Shown one piece after another: positions 43,577 to 51,980 of a stretch of 64,000 bases of DNA. Location of the stretch: contig NZ_JANPLK010000001.1 in assembly GCF_031426495.1 (NCBI RefSeq), positions 1-64,000 of the forward strand. Direction: 5' to 3'. Every line of letters begins with the position of its first letter. Position 1 is the stretch's first letter. The stretch comes from Gemmatimonas sp. (lineage in GTDB: Bacteria; Gemmatimonadota; Gemmatimonadetes; Gemmatimonadales; Gemmatimonadaceae). The position numbers and the translations under genes were made by a program. The notes under the pieces were generated by a model. The model made no database searches and was not told where the DNA came from. It saw nothing but the letters and a program-made list of their open reading frames with translations.

Positions 43577-44725
43577 GTGAGCATGGCCAACGCGAAGGAC
43601 TTCTATCAAGTGCTTGGGGTCTCGTCGACGGCCACCGCCGACGAGATCAAGAAGCAGTACCGCCGATTGGCGAAGCAGCATCATCCCGACGCAAATCAGA
43701 ACGACCCCAAGGCCGCTGAACGCTTCAAGGAAATCTCCGAGGCGCACAACGTGCTCGGCGATGCCGACAAGCGGAAGGAATACGACGACATGCGGCGCAT
43801 GGGGGCCTTTGGCGGAATGAGCGGCTTCGGCGGCGCGCGTCCGTCATCGCGCCCAGGTTCGTCGGGCACCGCACGTCCGGGGCAGCCTGGTGCGGGCACC
43901 TTCAACGACTTTGATGTCGGTGGCATCGGTGGACTCGGCGACCTGTTCTCGTCGATGTTCGGCGGCGCCGCCGGCGCTGGGCGTCCGCGGGCCAAGGGTC
44001 CTGAGCGCGGGCAGTCGATCGAGCAGACGGTGGAAGTGCCGTTCCGGGTGGCGGCGGTCGGCGGCAAAGTGCCCGTCGACATCGAGGTGAACGAGGAGTG
44101 CGCCACCTGCCACGGCAACGGGGCGGCGCCCGGCGCACAGGTGCGTCCGTGCGGCGAGTGCAGCGGCCGAGGGGTGATCTCATTCGGACAGGGCAGCTTC
44201 GCGGTGAATCGCCCGTGCCCGGTGTGCTCCGGTCGTGGCAGTGTGCCGACGGAACGTTGTCCCACCTGTCGTGGTACCGGAGACACACGGGTATCACGCA
44301 AAGTGCTCATCGCCGTGCCATCTGGTGCAGAAACAGGCGCCAAGGTCCGGCTGCGCGGGCAGGGTGGAAAAGGCGCCGCTGGCGGTCAGGCGGGCGATCT
44401 CGTGATCACCTTTACCGTGACGCCCGATCGCTTCTACAAACGCGATGGGCTCGATCTCATCGCGACCGTGCCGATCAACATCGCGCAGGCCACACTCGGT
44501 TCGCGCATCAGCGTGAAGACGCTCGACGACAAGAAGGTCGCCATTCGCATTCCGGCCGGCACCTCGGCCGGCAAGCGCTTCAAGATCACCGGACAAGGCA
44601 TCGAGAAGGACGGCAAGAAGGGTGACCTGCTGGTCGAAGTCACCATCACCGTCCCCGAGACCTTGACCGAAGCACAGGAGAAGGCGATGCGCGAGTTCGC
44701 GGAAGCTGGTGGGATGAAGTTCTGA
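43577..44725 (+). CDS. dnaJ: Chaperone protein DnaJ
   Basis: 382 residues; GTG at 43577 or ATG at 43583, with GAGGG just upstream of both. J-domain with HPD (KQHHPDANQND) near 35, a Gly/Phe-rich region (about 75-135), then the zinc-binding domain with four CxxCxGxG repeats (CHGNG, CSGRG, CSGRG, CRGTG), and the two substrate-binding beta domains. All four repeats are intact, so this is a type I DnaJ. Works with DnaK, which is not in the window. Confidence 0.94.
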   Translation: MSMANAKDFYQVLGVSSTATADEIKKQYRRLAKQHHPDANQNDPKAAERFKEISEAHNVLGDADKRKEYDDMRRMGAFGGMSGFGGARPSSRPGSSGTARPGQPGAGTFNDFDVGGIGGLGDLFSSMFGGAAGAGRPRAKGPERGQSIEQTVEVPFRVAAVGGKVPVDIEVNEECATCHGNGAAPGAQVRPCGECSGRGVISFGQGSFAVNRPCPVCSGRGSVPTERCPTCRGTGDTRVSRKVLIAVPSGAETGAKVRLRGQGGKGAAGGQAGDLVITFTVTPDRFYKRDGLDLIATVPINIAQATLGSRISVKTLDDKKVAIRIPAGTSAGKRFKITGQGIEKDGKKGDLLVEVTITVPETLTEAQEKAMREFAEAGGMKF

Positions 44726-45267
44726 TGCGCACGTCGCGTCGGGTCGCCACGGCAATGGCCTTCGCGTCTGCGTGCACGTCTGCGAGTGCCTCGGTGGCGC
44801 AGGCGCAGGTAACGCCCACTCCGGCCGGCGCGACGGCACCGGCCACGCCGAGCACACCGGAGATGCGCTGGCGCTTCGATCAGTGCATGGGTGGTGTGAC
44901 CTACGGGGCCCCGTTCAAGTGGGCGCTCTCGTACGGCGGCGGCATGGTGTACGAAGGGGACCGCATTGATTTGTGCGCGCTCGCCGTGGCCAAGGTTGGA
45001 CTCGGCGGAGCAGGCGCCTCGATCGGGCTGGCGAAATCGTATGGATCGATGGGCACCGGCAGCGCCATCACCGGCGGCATCATTCGCACCTTTGGCGATC
45101 CGCTCAATGCAACGGCGCGTCGGACCTATGTGGGAGGGGCTGTCCATTTCTGGCCACTGCTCGCCCTTGGCGGCGAAATCGGCTACTACGTACGTCTTGG
45201 TGACGAGGCCGGTGCGTCTTCGCACGGCAAGAAAGTGATCACCTGGTCGGCAGGCTTCGGCTTCTAG
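44725..45267 (+). CDS. Exported protein, possible small outer-membrane beta-barrel
   Basis: 180 residues, ATG overlapping the dnaJ stop (TGATG). Signal peptide (MRTSRRVATAMAFASACTSASASVAQAQ), a Pro/Ala/Thr linker, then alternating aromatic strands (WALSYGGGMVYEGD; WPLLALGGEIGYYVRLG) ending with a C-terminal aromatic (WSAGFGF), as in outer-membrane barrels. No recognised family. Coupling to dnaJ suggests an envelope-stress link, which is inference only. Confidence 0.65.
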   Translation: MRTSRRVATAMAFASACTSASASVAQAQVTPTPAGATAPATPSTPEMRWRFDQCMGGVTYGAPFKWALSYGGGMVYEGDRIDLCALAVAKVGLGGAGASIGLAKSYGSMGTGSAITGGIIRTFGDPLNATARRTYVGGAVHFWPLLALGGEIGYYVRLGDEAGASSHGKKVITWSAGFGF

Positions 45268-45314
45268 CCCCGTGCTGCTCGCGGAGTCGTGCGCGCTGAA
45301 GTAGGTTCGCGCGC

Positions 45315-46622
45315 ATGTCTGCTGCTCCAGCCCCCGCTAGCACTTCCCGCCGCAATCCCCTGAGATCGCAAGCCGTTCAGGTCACGCTTGGCCTCCTGCT
45401 AGGCCTCGCGTTCGGCATGTGGCTGTCTCACGAAGCGTCACCGTCCGCGTTCACCCGCGGCGTGATCGGTGTGCTGGACGTCGTCGGCACCGCCTGGATC
45501 AACGCCGTTCGCATGACGGTCATTCCGCTGGTGGTGCCGCTGCTGATTGTGGGCGTGGCGGGTGGCGGCGATACGAGCATGACGGGCCGCGTCGGGGCCA
45601 AGGCCTTCGGCTGGATGCTGGGACTCGCGATTGCTTGCGCGATTTTCACGGTCGTCGTGGCGCCCCCGTGGTTCAGTACGCTGTCGCTCGACTCCGAGGC
45701 CACCGCGCGCCTGCGCGCGACGGCGTCGATCGATATTCCGCCCGTCGATGCGCTCTCGCTGCGCACGTGGATCCTTGGATTGATTCCGCTCAATCCGATC
45801 AAGGCCGCTGCCGACGGCACGCTGCTACCCGTCGTGTTGTTCACGCTGTTGTACGCGTTTGCACTTGGCAAAGTGAGCGACGGACCGCGAGCGGCGCAGC
45901 TGGCATTCTTTCGTGGTATGGCCGACACCATGCTCGTGGTCGTGCGCTGGATGCTGGCGATCGCACCGATCGGCATTCTGGCGTTGGCGACGGTGTTGGG
46001 TCAGAAGCTCGGCACGTCGGTACTCGGCGCCATCGGCTTCTACTTCATGGTGGTGATTGTCCTGCACCTTATCGCGACGGCCGCATTGTACGGGGTGATG
46101 GGCGTGAGTCGCCGCGTGCCCCTGCGCGATTTCGTGCGTGCGCTGATTCCGTCGCAGGTGGTCGGCATGGGCACGCGCAGTTCACTGGCGTCGTTGCCGG
46201 CAATGGTGAAAGGCGCCACTGACGTGCTGCACCTACCGGCCACCGCCACCGGCTTCGTGCTGCCGTTGTGTGCGTCGGTGTTCAAACTCACCAGTGCGAT
46301 CTACTGGGTGGTTGGCGCCTTGTTCGTGGCCAAGCTGTATGGCATCGACCTGCCCTTCTCGAGCATCGCGCTGGTGGCCGCGAGTAGTGTCGTGTTGAAC
46401 TTCAGTACGCCCGGCATCCCCAGCGGTGGCATGCTATTGCAGGTACCGCTCTACACCAGCATCGGCCTGCCGGTCGAAGGCATCGGCATCCTGATTGCGC
46501 TCGACACGCTGCCCGACATGTTCAAGACCCTGCTGAACGTGACCGCTGATATGCTCGTGGCCGTGATGACGGTGCCGGCGGGGGAGCTTTCGGCGAGGGC
46601 GGAGTCGCTCGTGAGTTTGTGA
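45315..46622 (+). CDS. Dicarboxylate/amino acid:cation symporter (SDF family)
   Basis: 435 residues, about eight hydrophobic helices and two re-entrant loops. Features: VIPLVVPLLIVGVAGGG near 75, the SSLASLPAM loop equivalent to the family SSSAATLP motif near 290, VLPLCASVFKLTSAIYW, and LNFSTPGIPSGGML near 365. Related to GltP, DctA and GltS-type carriers of glutamate, aspartate or C4-dicarboxylates. Substrate not resolved. Its stop codon lies at the border of a long palindromic element. Confidence 0.88.
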   Translation: MSAAPAPASTSRRNPLRSQAVQVTLGLLLGLAFGMWLSHEASPSAFTRGVIGVLDVVGTAWINAVRMTVIPLVVPLLIVGVAGGGDTSMTGRVGAKAFGWMLGLAIACAIFTVVVAPPWFSTLSLDSEATARLRATASIDIPPVDALSLRTWILGLIPLNPIKAAADGTLLPVVLFTLLYAFALGKVSDGPRAAQLAFFRGMADTMLVVVRWMLAIAPIGILALATVLGQKLGTSVLGAIGFYFMVVIVLHLIATAALYGVMGVSRRVPLRDFVRALIPSQVVGMGTRSSLASLPAMVKGATDVLHLPATATGFVLPLCASVFKLTSAIYWVVGALFVAKLYGIDLPFSSIALVAASSVVLNFSTPGIPSGGMLLQVPLYTSIGLPVEGIGILIALDTLPDMFKTLLNVTADMLVAVMTVPAGELSARAESLVSL

Positions 46623-46726
46623 ACTGATCACACAGAGCAAAAGGGCAAAAGAGAAAAAGAGAAAAGCGAGCTTGAGGCAACGGGCCTCTTTGTCTCCTTT
46701 TCTCCTTGTCTCTGTGTGATCAGTTC
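46621..46726. terminator. Long palindromic purine/pyrimidine element between convergent genes
   Basis: A 17-bp perfect inverted repeat (GAACTGATCACACAGAG at 46621-46637 and its complement at 46710-46726) encloses purine-rich arms (AAAAGRG-like units on the left, the complement on the right) that continue an imperfect stem of 40 bp or so. It begins within the SDF gene's stop and faces the mnmA gene's 3' end, so each gene reads into the same oriented element. Likely bidirectional terminator. Confidence 0.8.
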
Positions 46727-46757
46727 AACGATCTAGCCGAAGCACGAGCCACCGACG

Positions 46758-47918
46758 CTACGCCGCGAGAATCGGCAGTCGTCGACTCGGTGCCGTGCGC
46801 ATGCTGCGCTCGATCACGCCACCGCCCAGCACGATGTCGCCGTCGTAAATCACGAGAGACTGGCCTGGTGATATCGCGTGCACCGGTTCTTCGAGCGCGA
46901 GCTCAATCGCCTCGCCGGACAACCGCACGATCGTAGCCGGCGCCGCAGCCGCGCGGTTACGCACCTGCACCTGCACCTGCGCGCCAACCACCGGCGGCTC
47001 TACCAACCAGTTGAGCTCACGCGCTTCGAGGCCGCGTCCGAGCAATGCGTCGCGTGGACCGATCACCACCGCACGTTCACCGGGTACGATCTCCACCACG
47101 AACATCGGTTCCGCGAATCCACCCGGCAGCCCCTTTCGCTGGCCAATGGTGTAGCGCGCAAACCCCTGATGCTCGCCGATCACTTCGCCGCTCACCAAAC
47201 GCAACGGGCCGGCCGAGAGGGCAGGGGCGTCGGCGCCAAGCTGTTCCTCGAGCACGCGCACGTGATTGCCGTCGGGCACAAAGCAGATATCCTGACTCTC
47301 CGGCTTTTCCGCCGTGCGCAATCCAAAGCGTCGCGCAATCTCACGCGTTTCCGCTTTGGTTTGATTGCCCACTGGCAGCACGAGGCGCGACAGCACCGGG
47401 CGCTCGATGCCCCACAGGAAGTAGCTCTGATCCTTGGCCGGATCGAGTCCGCGCATCATCACGCGTGAGCTGTCGCTGCCGGACAACGCACCCATGCGCG
47501 CGTAGTGACCGGTCGCGAGCCATGGGGCGTCGATGTCATCGGCTTTGTGCAGCAGGTCGCGGAACTTCGTGAACGTGTTGCAGCGTACGCACGGAATCGG
47601 TGTGCGCCCACGCGCGTACTCGTGCACGAAGTCGTCGAGCACATCGTGTCCGAAGCGATCTACCAGGTTGGTCACGTAGTGCGGAATGCCGAGCTTCTCG
47701 CACACGCGTCGCGCATCACTGGTGCTGTCGAGCGAGCAGCAGGGCCGGTCGGGGATGTCCTTGCCGTCTTCGTGCAGCTTCATGGTCACGCCGACGACGT
47801 CGCAGCCTGCTTCCACCAGCACCGCCGCCGCCACCGACGAATCCACGCCGCCGCTCATGGCCACGAGCACGCGCTCGCCCTTCAGCGGCAACAGGCCGTG
47901 CACCGATGCGTTCGACAT
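46758..47918 (-). CDS. mnmA: tRNA-specific 2-thiouridylase MnmA
   Basis: 386 residues from the ATG at 47918. It thiolates U34 of Lys, Glu and Gln tRNAs. The PP-loop LVAMSGGVDSSVAAAVL is near 18, the first catalytic cysteine is in PCVRCNTFTKF, and the second is in ESQDICFVPDGNHVR. Directly downstream of iscS (8-nt gap), a natural pairing because IscS supplies the sulfur. Confidence 0.95.
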   Translation of the reverse strand: MSNASVHGLLPLKGERVLVAMSGGVDSSVAAAVLVEAGCDVVGVTMKLHEDGKDIPDRPCCSLDSTSDARRVCEKLGIPHYVTNLVDRFGHDVLDDFVHEYARGRTPIPCVRCNTFTKFRDLLHKADDIDAPWLATGHYARMGALSGSDSSRVMMRGLDPAKDQSYFLWGIERPVLSRLVLPVGNQTKAETREIARRFGLRTAEKPESQDICFVPDGNHVRVLEEQLGADAPALSAGPLRLVSGEVIGEHQGFARYTIGQRKGLPGGFAEPMFVVEIVPGERAVVIGPRDALLGRGLEARELNWLVEPPVVGAQVQVQVRNRAAAAPATIVRLSGEAIELALEEPVHAISPGQSLVIYDGDIVLGGGVIERSMRTAPSRRLPILAA

Positions 47919-47926
47919 TATTCGCC

Positions 47927-49120
47927 CTAAAACTCGACGGGCTCGAACGCGCACGCCGCGCTCGAGGCCTTACCGATACGCGACTTCTCGGCGAGCCTGG
48001 CGAGCACGTCGACCGTGCGCTGCACGCACGCCTCGGTACTCAGGCAGCCGAACGAGAGACGCAACGCGGCGTTCGCCACGTCAGGCGCCACGCCCATCGC
48101 GCTCAACACGTGCGACGCCGAGACGCTCCCGCTCTGACACGCCGAGCCCGCACTGCAGGCGATGCCACGGAGGTCGAGCGCCATCAGCATCGACTCGCTG
48201 CTGGTGCCGGGGATCGACATGTTGGTGATGTGCGGCGCACGCGGTGCATTCGCGGCGTGAATGATCACGTCGGGAATGCGCTCGCGCAGTCCGCGCTCGA
48301 ACATCGCCTGCAGCTTCTGCATGCGGGCATGCTCGTCGTCGTGCTCGGCCACGAGCAGCTCGGCTGCTGTGGCGAGGCCCACGGCGAAGGCGACGTTCTC
48401 CGTGCCGGGACGGCGGCCGCGATCCTGCGAGCCGCCATGAAACATCGGCTCGAGCGGCGTGTCGCGGCGAATGAACAGGGCACCGATGCCCTTCGGGGCC
48501 CCGATCTTGTGCCCCGAAATCGTGAGCAAATCAAACGGCGTCTGTTTCGCGTCGATCGGCACCTTGCCGAACGCTTGCACCGCATCGGTGTGAAACATCG
48601 CGCCGGCAGCTTTGGCGTTCGCCGCCAAGGCGGGTACGTCCTGCATTACGCCGACTTCGTTGTTCACCCACATGACACTGGCCACGGCCACCCGCTCGTC
48701 GAGCAGCTCGGCGAAATGCGCCATCTCCACGAGGCCGTCAGGCGAGACGCGAACAAGGCGCTCTTCGCCCCCCTCATGCGCCACTTGATGCACCGCGGCG
48801 AGCACGGCCTTGTGCTCGATCGGCGTCGTGAGCGCCGCGTCACGCCCCTGGGCGCGAAGCGTGCGGAACGCACCGAGGATCGCGAAGTTGTCGCCCTCCG
48901 TGCCGCCCGAGGTGAAGCACACTTCGTCGGGGTGCGCGCCAAGCGTGGCGGCCAGTCGCTCGCGTGCCTCGTCGAGAGCGACCCGCGCTTCGCGGCCCCA
49001 GCGATGGACGCTGGAGGGATTTCCGAAGCGCGCGCCGAAGTAGGGCGCCATGGCGGCCATGACCTCGTCGCGCACCGGGGTGGTGGCGGCGTGATCCAGG
49101 TACACGGGCTGAGTCATCAC
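47927..49120 (-). CDS. iscS: Cysteine desulfurase
   Basis: 397 residues. PLP enzyme releasing sulfur from cysteine. Features: YLDHAATTPVRDEVMAAM at the start, SGGTEGDNFAI, TTPIEHKAV, ISGHKIGAPKGIGAL with the PLP Lys near 205, and the active-site cysteine in IACSAGSACQSGSVSASHVL near 330. The IscS/NifS fold is complete. Located upstream of mnmA in the same operon; no iscU or iscA nearby, so its main task here may be tRNA thiolation. Confidence 0.94.
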   Translation of the reverse strand: MMTQPVYLDHAATTPVRDEVMAAMAPYFGARFGNPSSVHRWGREARVALDEARERLAATLGAHPDEVCFTSGGTEGDNFAILGAFRTLRAQGRDAALTTPIEHKAVLAAVHQVAHEGGEERLVRVSPDGLVEMAHFAELLDERVAVASVMWVNNEVGVMQDVPALAANAKAAGAMFHTDAVQAFGKVPIDAKQTPFDLLTISGHKIGAPKGIGALFIRRDTPLEPMFHGGSQDRGRRPGTENVAFAVGLATAAELLVAEHDDEHARMQKLQAMFERGLRERIPDVIIHAANAPRAPHITNMSIPGTSSESMLMALDLRGIACSAGSACQSGSVSASHVLSAMGVAPDVANAALRLSFGCLSTEACVQRTVDVLARLAEKSRIGKASSAACAFEPVEF

Positions 49121-49136
49121 TATAAATTACAGGAAA

Positions 49137-50207
49137 ATGTTCGCCACCTGTATCCACTGTACGGCCGATTTGGGCCGGAACGAGGCCTTTGAGGTCTTTC
49201 CCGTAGGCTCCCGGCTGGCCTTCGACGCCGCCAAGGGACGCCTGTGGGTGGTGTGCCGGGCCTGTGACCGATGGAACCTCTCCCCCCTCGAGGAGCGCTG
49301 GGAGGCCATCGAGGCCATGGAGCGCCGCTTTCGCGACAGCCGCCTGCGCGTGAGCACCGACAACGTGGGCTTGGCGCGGCTGAAGGAAGGCGTCGATCTG
49401 ATTCGCATTGGTGTGCCGCAGCGTCCCGAGATGGCCGCCTGGCGCTACGGCGACCAGTTCGGCCGGCGTCGGAAGCGGCAGATGCTGATCACCGGTACGA
49501 TCGTGGGAAGCGCCGTGGCCGTCGTAGGCGGAATGATCGCCGTCGGCGCCAGCGTGGTCAGTTTTGCCGGTGTCTACGCGAACGGGGGCATCTGGGACGC
49601 CTTGATCAATGGGCGGCAGAGCGTGTCGATCGGCAAGATCGCGCTTCCCGATGGTCGCGTGGTCGATGTGCAACGCAAGCACGCGCGCATGAGTGCACTC
49701 GAGCGCGGCACGGACGAGGGGCCGCTGCGGTTGCGGTTGGAGTCCGTCATCGGCACGCACGTGCTAGTTGGCGATGACGCCATGAAAGCCGCGGCTCGAC
49801 TGCTGCCAGCGGTGAATCGTTTCGGCGGATCACGCGTGCAGGTGCAAGACGCGGTCGCGTTGCTCGAGGAGGCGGGCGATCCATTGCGCGTGCTCGCGAG
49901 TGTGCAGCAACGCGTGGGCGCCACGAATATGGACGCGCGCTGGGGTGTCGGCGCGAAGGATTGGATCGGCAGCCACAAGCGCAACGTCGTGAAGAAGCTT
50001 CCCGGCACGCTGCACACGCTCGCGCCGCGCGATCGCCTTGCGCTCGAGATGGCACTCCACGAGGAAAGCGAGCGGCGCGCGATGGACGGCGAACTGGCCG
50101 CCCTCGAACTCGCGTGGGCCGAAGCCGAGCAGATCGCCAAGATCGCCGACGACATGTTCCTGCCGGCGTCGATGGACGAGCAGCTCGACAAACTCCGCGA
50201 TCGCTGA
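49137..50207 (+). CDS. Unrecognised zinc-ribbon membrane protein (tandem copy 1)
   Basis: 356 residues. The N-terminus is a two-CxxC zinc ribbon (CIHC near 5-8, CRAC near 42-45) followed by a strongly conserved block (GRLWVVCRACDRWNLSPLEERWEAIE ... WRYGDQFGRRR, written here in part) shared with the next gene. Then comes one hydrophobic hairpin (about 120-150: GTIVGSAVAVVGGMIAVGASVVSFAG), and a C-terminal helical domain ending AELAWAEAEQIAKIADDM-like. I do not recognise the family. It is divergent from iscS, starting 16 nt from it, and its stop overlaps the next gene's start. A ribbon-plus-membrane layout could mean a membrane-bound metal or RNA sensor; unproven. Confidence 0.7.
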   Translation: MFATCIHCTADLGRNEAFEVFPVGSRLAFDAAKGRLWVVCRACDRWNLSPLEERWEAIEAMERRFRDSRLRVSTDNVGLARLKEGVDLIRIGVPQRPEMAAWRYGDQFGRRRKRQMLITGTIVGSAVAVVGGMIAVGASVVSFAGVYANGGIWDALINGRQSVSIGKIALPDGRVVDVQRKHARMSALERGTDEGPLRLRLESVIGTHVLVGDDAMKAAARLLPAVNRFGGSRVQVQDAVALLEEAGDPLRVLASVQQRVGATNMDARWGVGAKDWIGSHKRNVVKKLPGTLHTLAPRDRLALEMALHEESERRAMDGELAALELAWAEAEQIAKIADDMFLPASMDEQLDKLRDR

Positions 50208-51289
50208 TGTACTCCACGTGCATGCACTGTCGGAAGTCGCTCGGCGCCAACGAGGCCATCGAAGCGCTTCCCATCGGCCGGCGCATTGCCTTCGATGCCC
50301 GTCAAGGTCGACTCTGGGTGGTCTGTCGCAGCTGTGAACGATGGAATCTCACGCCGTTCGACGAACGATGGGAAGCGATCGAGCAGAGCGAGCGGGCGTT
50401 TCGCGATACGCGGGTGCGCGTCAGCACGGAGAACATCGGACTCGCCCGGCTCGCTGATGGCACAGAGCTCGTCTGCATCGGCGCGCCGCAGCGCCCGGAG
50501 TTCGCGGCGTGGCGCTACGGCGATCAATTCGGACGAAGACGCGTCAAGGCGATTGCCACGGGCGTCGGTATCACCGCGGCCGCGGGGTTGATCGTGAGTG
50601 GTGCCGTCGCCAGCGGGGTCGGGCTCGTTGCGCTCACGCCGTTCCTCCACATGCTGAACGTCGTTGGTTTCGTCTCCGCCGTGGGGATGGCGCAGAAGCC
50701 CATCGATCATCCCGACGGGGGCCGCTTCATGCCGATCGGCAACCCCCGCATCATCCCGAGCGATCGCGCTGCCGGATGGGCCATCGATATCGGCTACGCC
50801 GCGCACTATCACGGCCCTGATCCCACGGTGCGCAATGGTGGCTATTGGTCGATGGCGCGCAACCAGGAAGGCAAGAACGAGCTCGGTCGTGTGCAATTGC
50901 ATGGCGCCGACGCCGTGCCGTTGTTGCGTCGTCTCATGCCGCTGATCAATCGTGGAGGGGCGCGACGCACCGTGATCAACGACGGCGTCTCGCTTATCGC
51001 GCAGGCCGGCGGCCCTGAACGCTTCGGCCAATGGGCCGTCGGCATGCGCCGCGAGTGGGCCGCCAAGAGCACCTTCGGCGACACCGGTGATCTCTCCGCC
51101 ATTCCGGCTGCGGCCCGCCTCGCCTTTGAAATGGCCATCAACGAAGATGCCGAACGTCAGGCGCTCGCAGGTGAACTGGCGTCACTGGAACGCGCGTGGG
51201 CCGAAGCCGAGGGCATCGCGGTCATCGCCGATGCGTTGCTGGTACCCGATACGATCACCGCGCAGCTCGATCGGCTTAAACAACCGTAG
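50207..51289 (+). CDS. Unrecognised zinc-ribbon membrane protein (tandem copy 2, paralogue)
   Basis: 360 residues, paralogue of the preceding gene with a TGATG junction. Zinc ribbon CMHC and CRSC, the same RWNLTPFDERWEAIE and WRYGDQFGRRR blocks, and two hydrophobic stretches (about 117-165). The middle part diverges (AAHYHGPDPTVRNGGYW instead of the first copy's segment), while the C-terminal AxEMAxNExxERQALAGELASLERAWAEAEGIA-type helix is shared. The pattern, conserved ends with a changed middle, suggests a duplicated module with different binding surfaces. Function unknown. Confidence 0.7.
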   Translation: MYSTCMHCRKSLGANEAIEALPIGRRIAFDARQGRLWVVCRSCERWNLTPFDERWEAIEQSERAFRDTRVRVSTENIGLARLADGTELVCIGAPQRPEFAAWRYGDQFGRRRVKAIATGVGITAAAGLIVSGAVASGVGLVALTPFLHMLNVVGFVSAVGMAQKPIDHPDGGRFMPIGNPRIIPSDRAAGWAIDIGYAAHYHGPDPTVRNGGYWSMARNQEGKNELGRVQLHGADAVPLLRRLMPLINRGGARRTVINDGVSLIAQAGGPERFGQWAVGMRREWAAKSTFGDTGDLSAIPAAARLAFEMAINEDAERQALAGELASLERAWAEAEGIAVIADALLVPDTITAQLDRLKQP

Positions 51290-51299
51290 GCCGCGCGCG

Positions 51300-51941
51300 T
51301 TACTGCTCGCGTATCGCGCGCAACAGCGCCCGTACCGGCGCCGCGTCGGCACCGTGTACCGCCAGCGGCTGCGCCAGCAACTCATAGCGTCCCACCGGCA
51401 CTACGTCGAGCGCGAGATTCTCCAGTACGAACGCGCCGCCGCCGAAAATCGCGTTGTGCACCGGCAGCTCCGTGCTCGTGCGGCGGTCCACACTGGGGCT
51501 ATCCACACCCCACAAGGTGAGCCCATGCTGCACCAGCCACTTCGCCGCATCTTCGCTCAGCGCCGGCCAGTTCGCGGGAAACACGCCGGACGCCACCGAG
51601 CACCCCGTGCGCACGATCACGCGCGTGGGCACATGCGCGCCCAATAACCGCTGCAGTACCGGAATCGTGATGTCGCCCGCCGCATCGTGATCGGCCGGCA
51701 GCGCGATGAGCTGCACCTCGCCCACGAACACCGACGCCGGTAACGACTCCGACGCCGGCCACGACGACTGCACGTGCAACGGCGCGTCCGCATGCGTGCC
51801 CACATGCGCACTCGAATGCAACACACCCAAATTCACGCTGCTACCGTCCTCGCGTCGGCACGTCCACCCACAAGAAAACCCCACGTCGTCCGGCCAAGGC
51901 GGCGTAGCAGCAGCAAACGGCACACTGATATCAAAGAACAC
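51300..51941 (-). CDS. kynB: Cyclase family protein, kynurenine formamidase
   Basis: 213 residues. The metal motif HVGTHADAPLHV near 47 is the hallmark of the cyclase/KynB family, with WGVDSPSVDR near 143 and a final helical region. Next to tryptophan dioxygenase, it should hydrolyse N-formylkynurenine to kynurenine and formate. A related cyclase specificity cannot be excluded from sequence. Confidence 0.9.
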   Translation of the reverse strand: MFFDISVPFAAATPPWPDDVGFSCGWTCRREDGSSVNLGVLHSSAHVGTHADAPLHVQSSWPASESLPASVFVGEVQLIALPADHDAAGDITIPVLQRLLGAHVPTRVIVRTGCSVASGVFPANWPALSEDAAKWLVQHGLTLWGVDSPSVDRRTSTELPVHNAIFGGGAFVLENLALDVVPVGRYELLAQPLAVHGADAAPVRALLRAIREQ

Positions 51942-51952
51942 GAAAGTCTCCT

Positions 51953-51980
51953 TACCCCGTACTCCCTACCCCTTACTTCG
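51953..51980 (-). repeat. Short (TACYCCN) heptamer array after the kynA stop
   Basis: Four 7-nt units on the top strand (TACCCCG, TACTCCC, TACCCCT, TACTTCG). The TAA stop of kynA (51973-51975) lies inside it, and the same introducer seen at other arrays (ACGGCGAAGTA on the coding strand) is present. Confidence 0.75.

Noticed and set aside
47600..49192. 530-residue open frame on the plus strand opposite iscS and mnmA
   Set aside because: Antisense shadow; the minus strand carries both catalytic motifs of the known enzymes.
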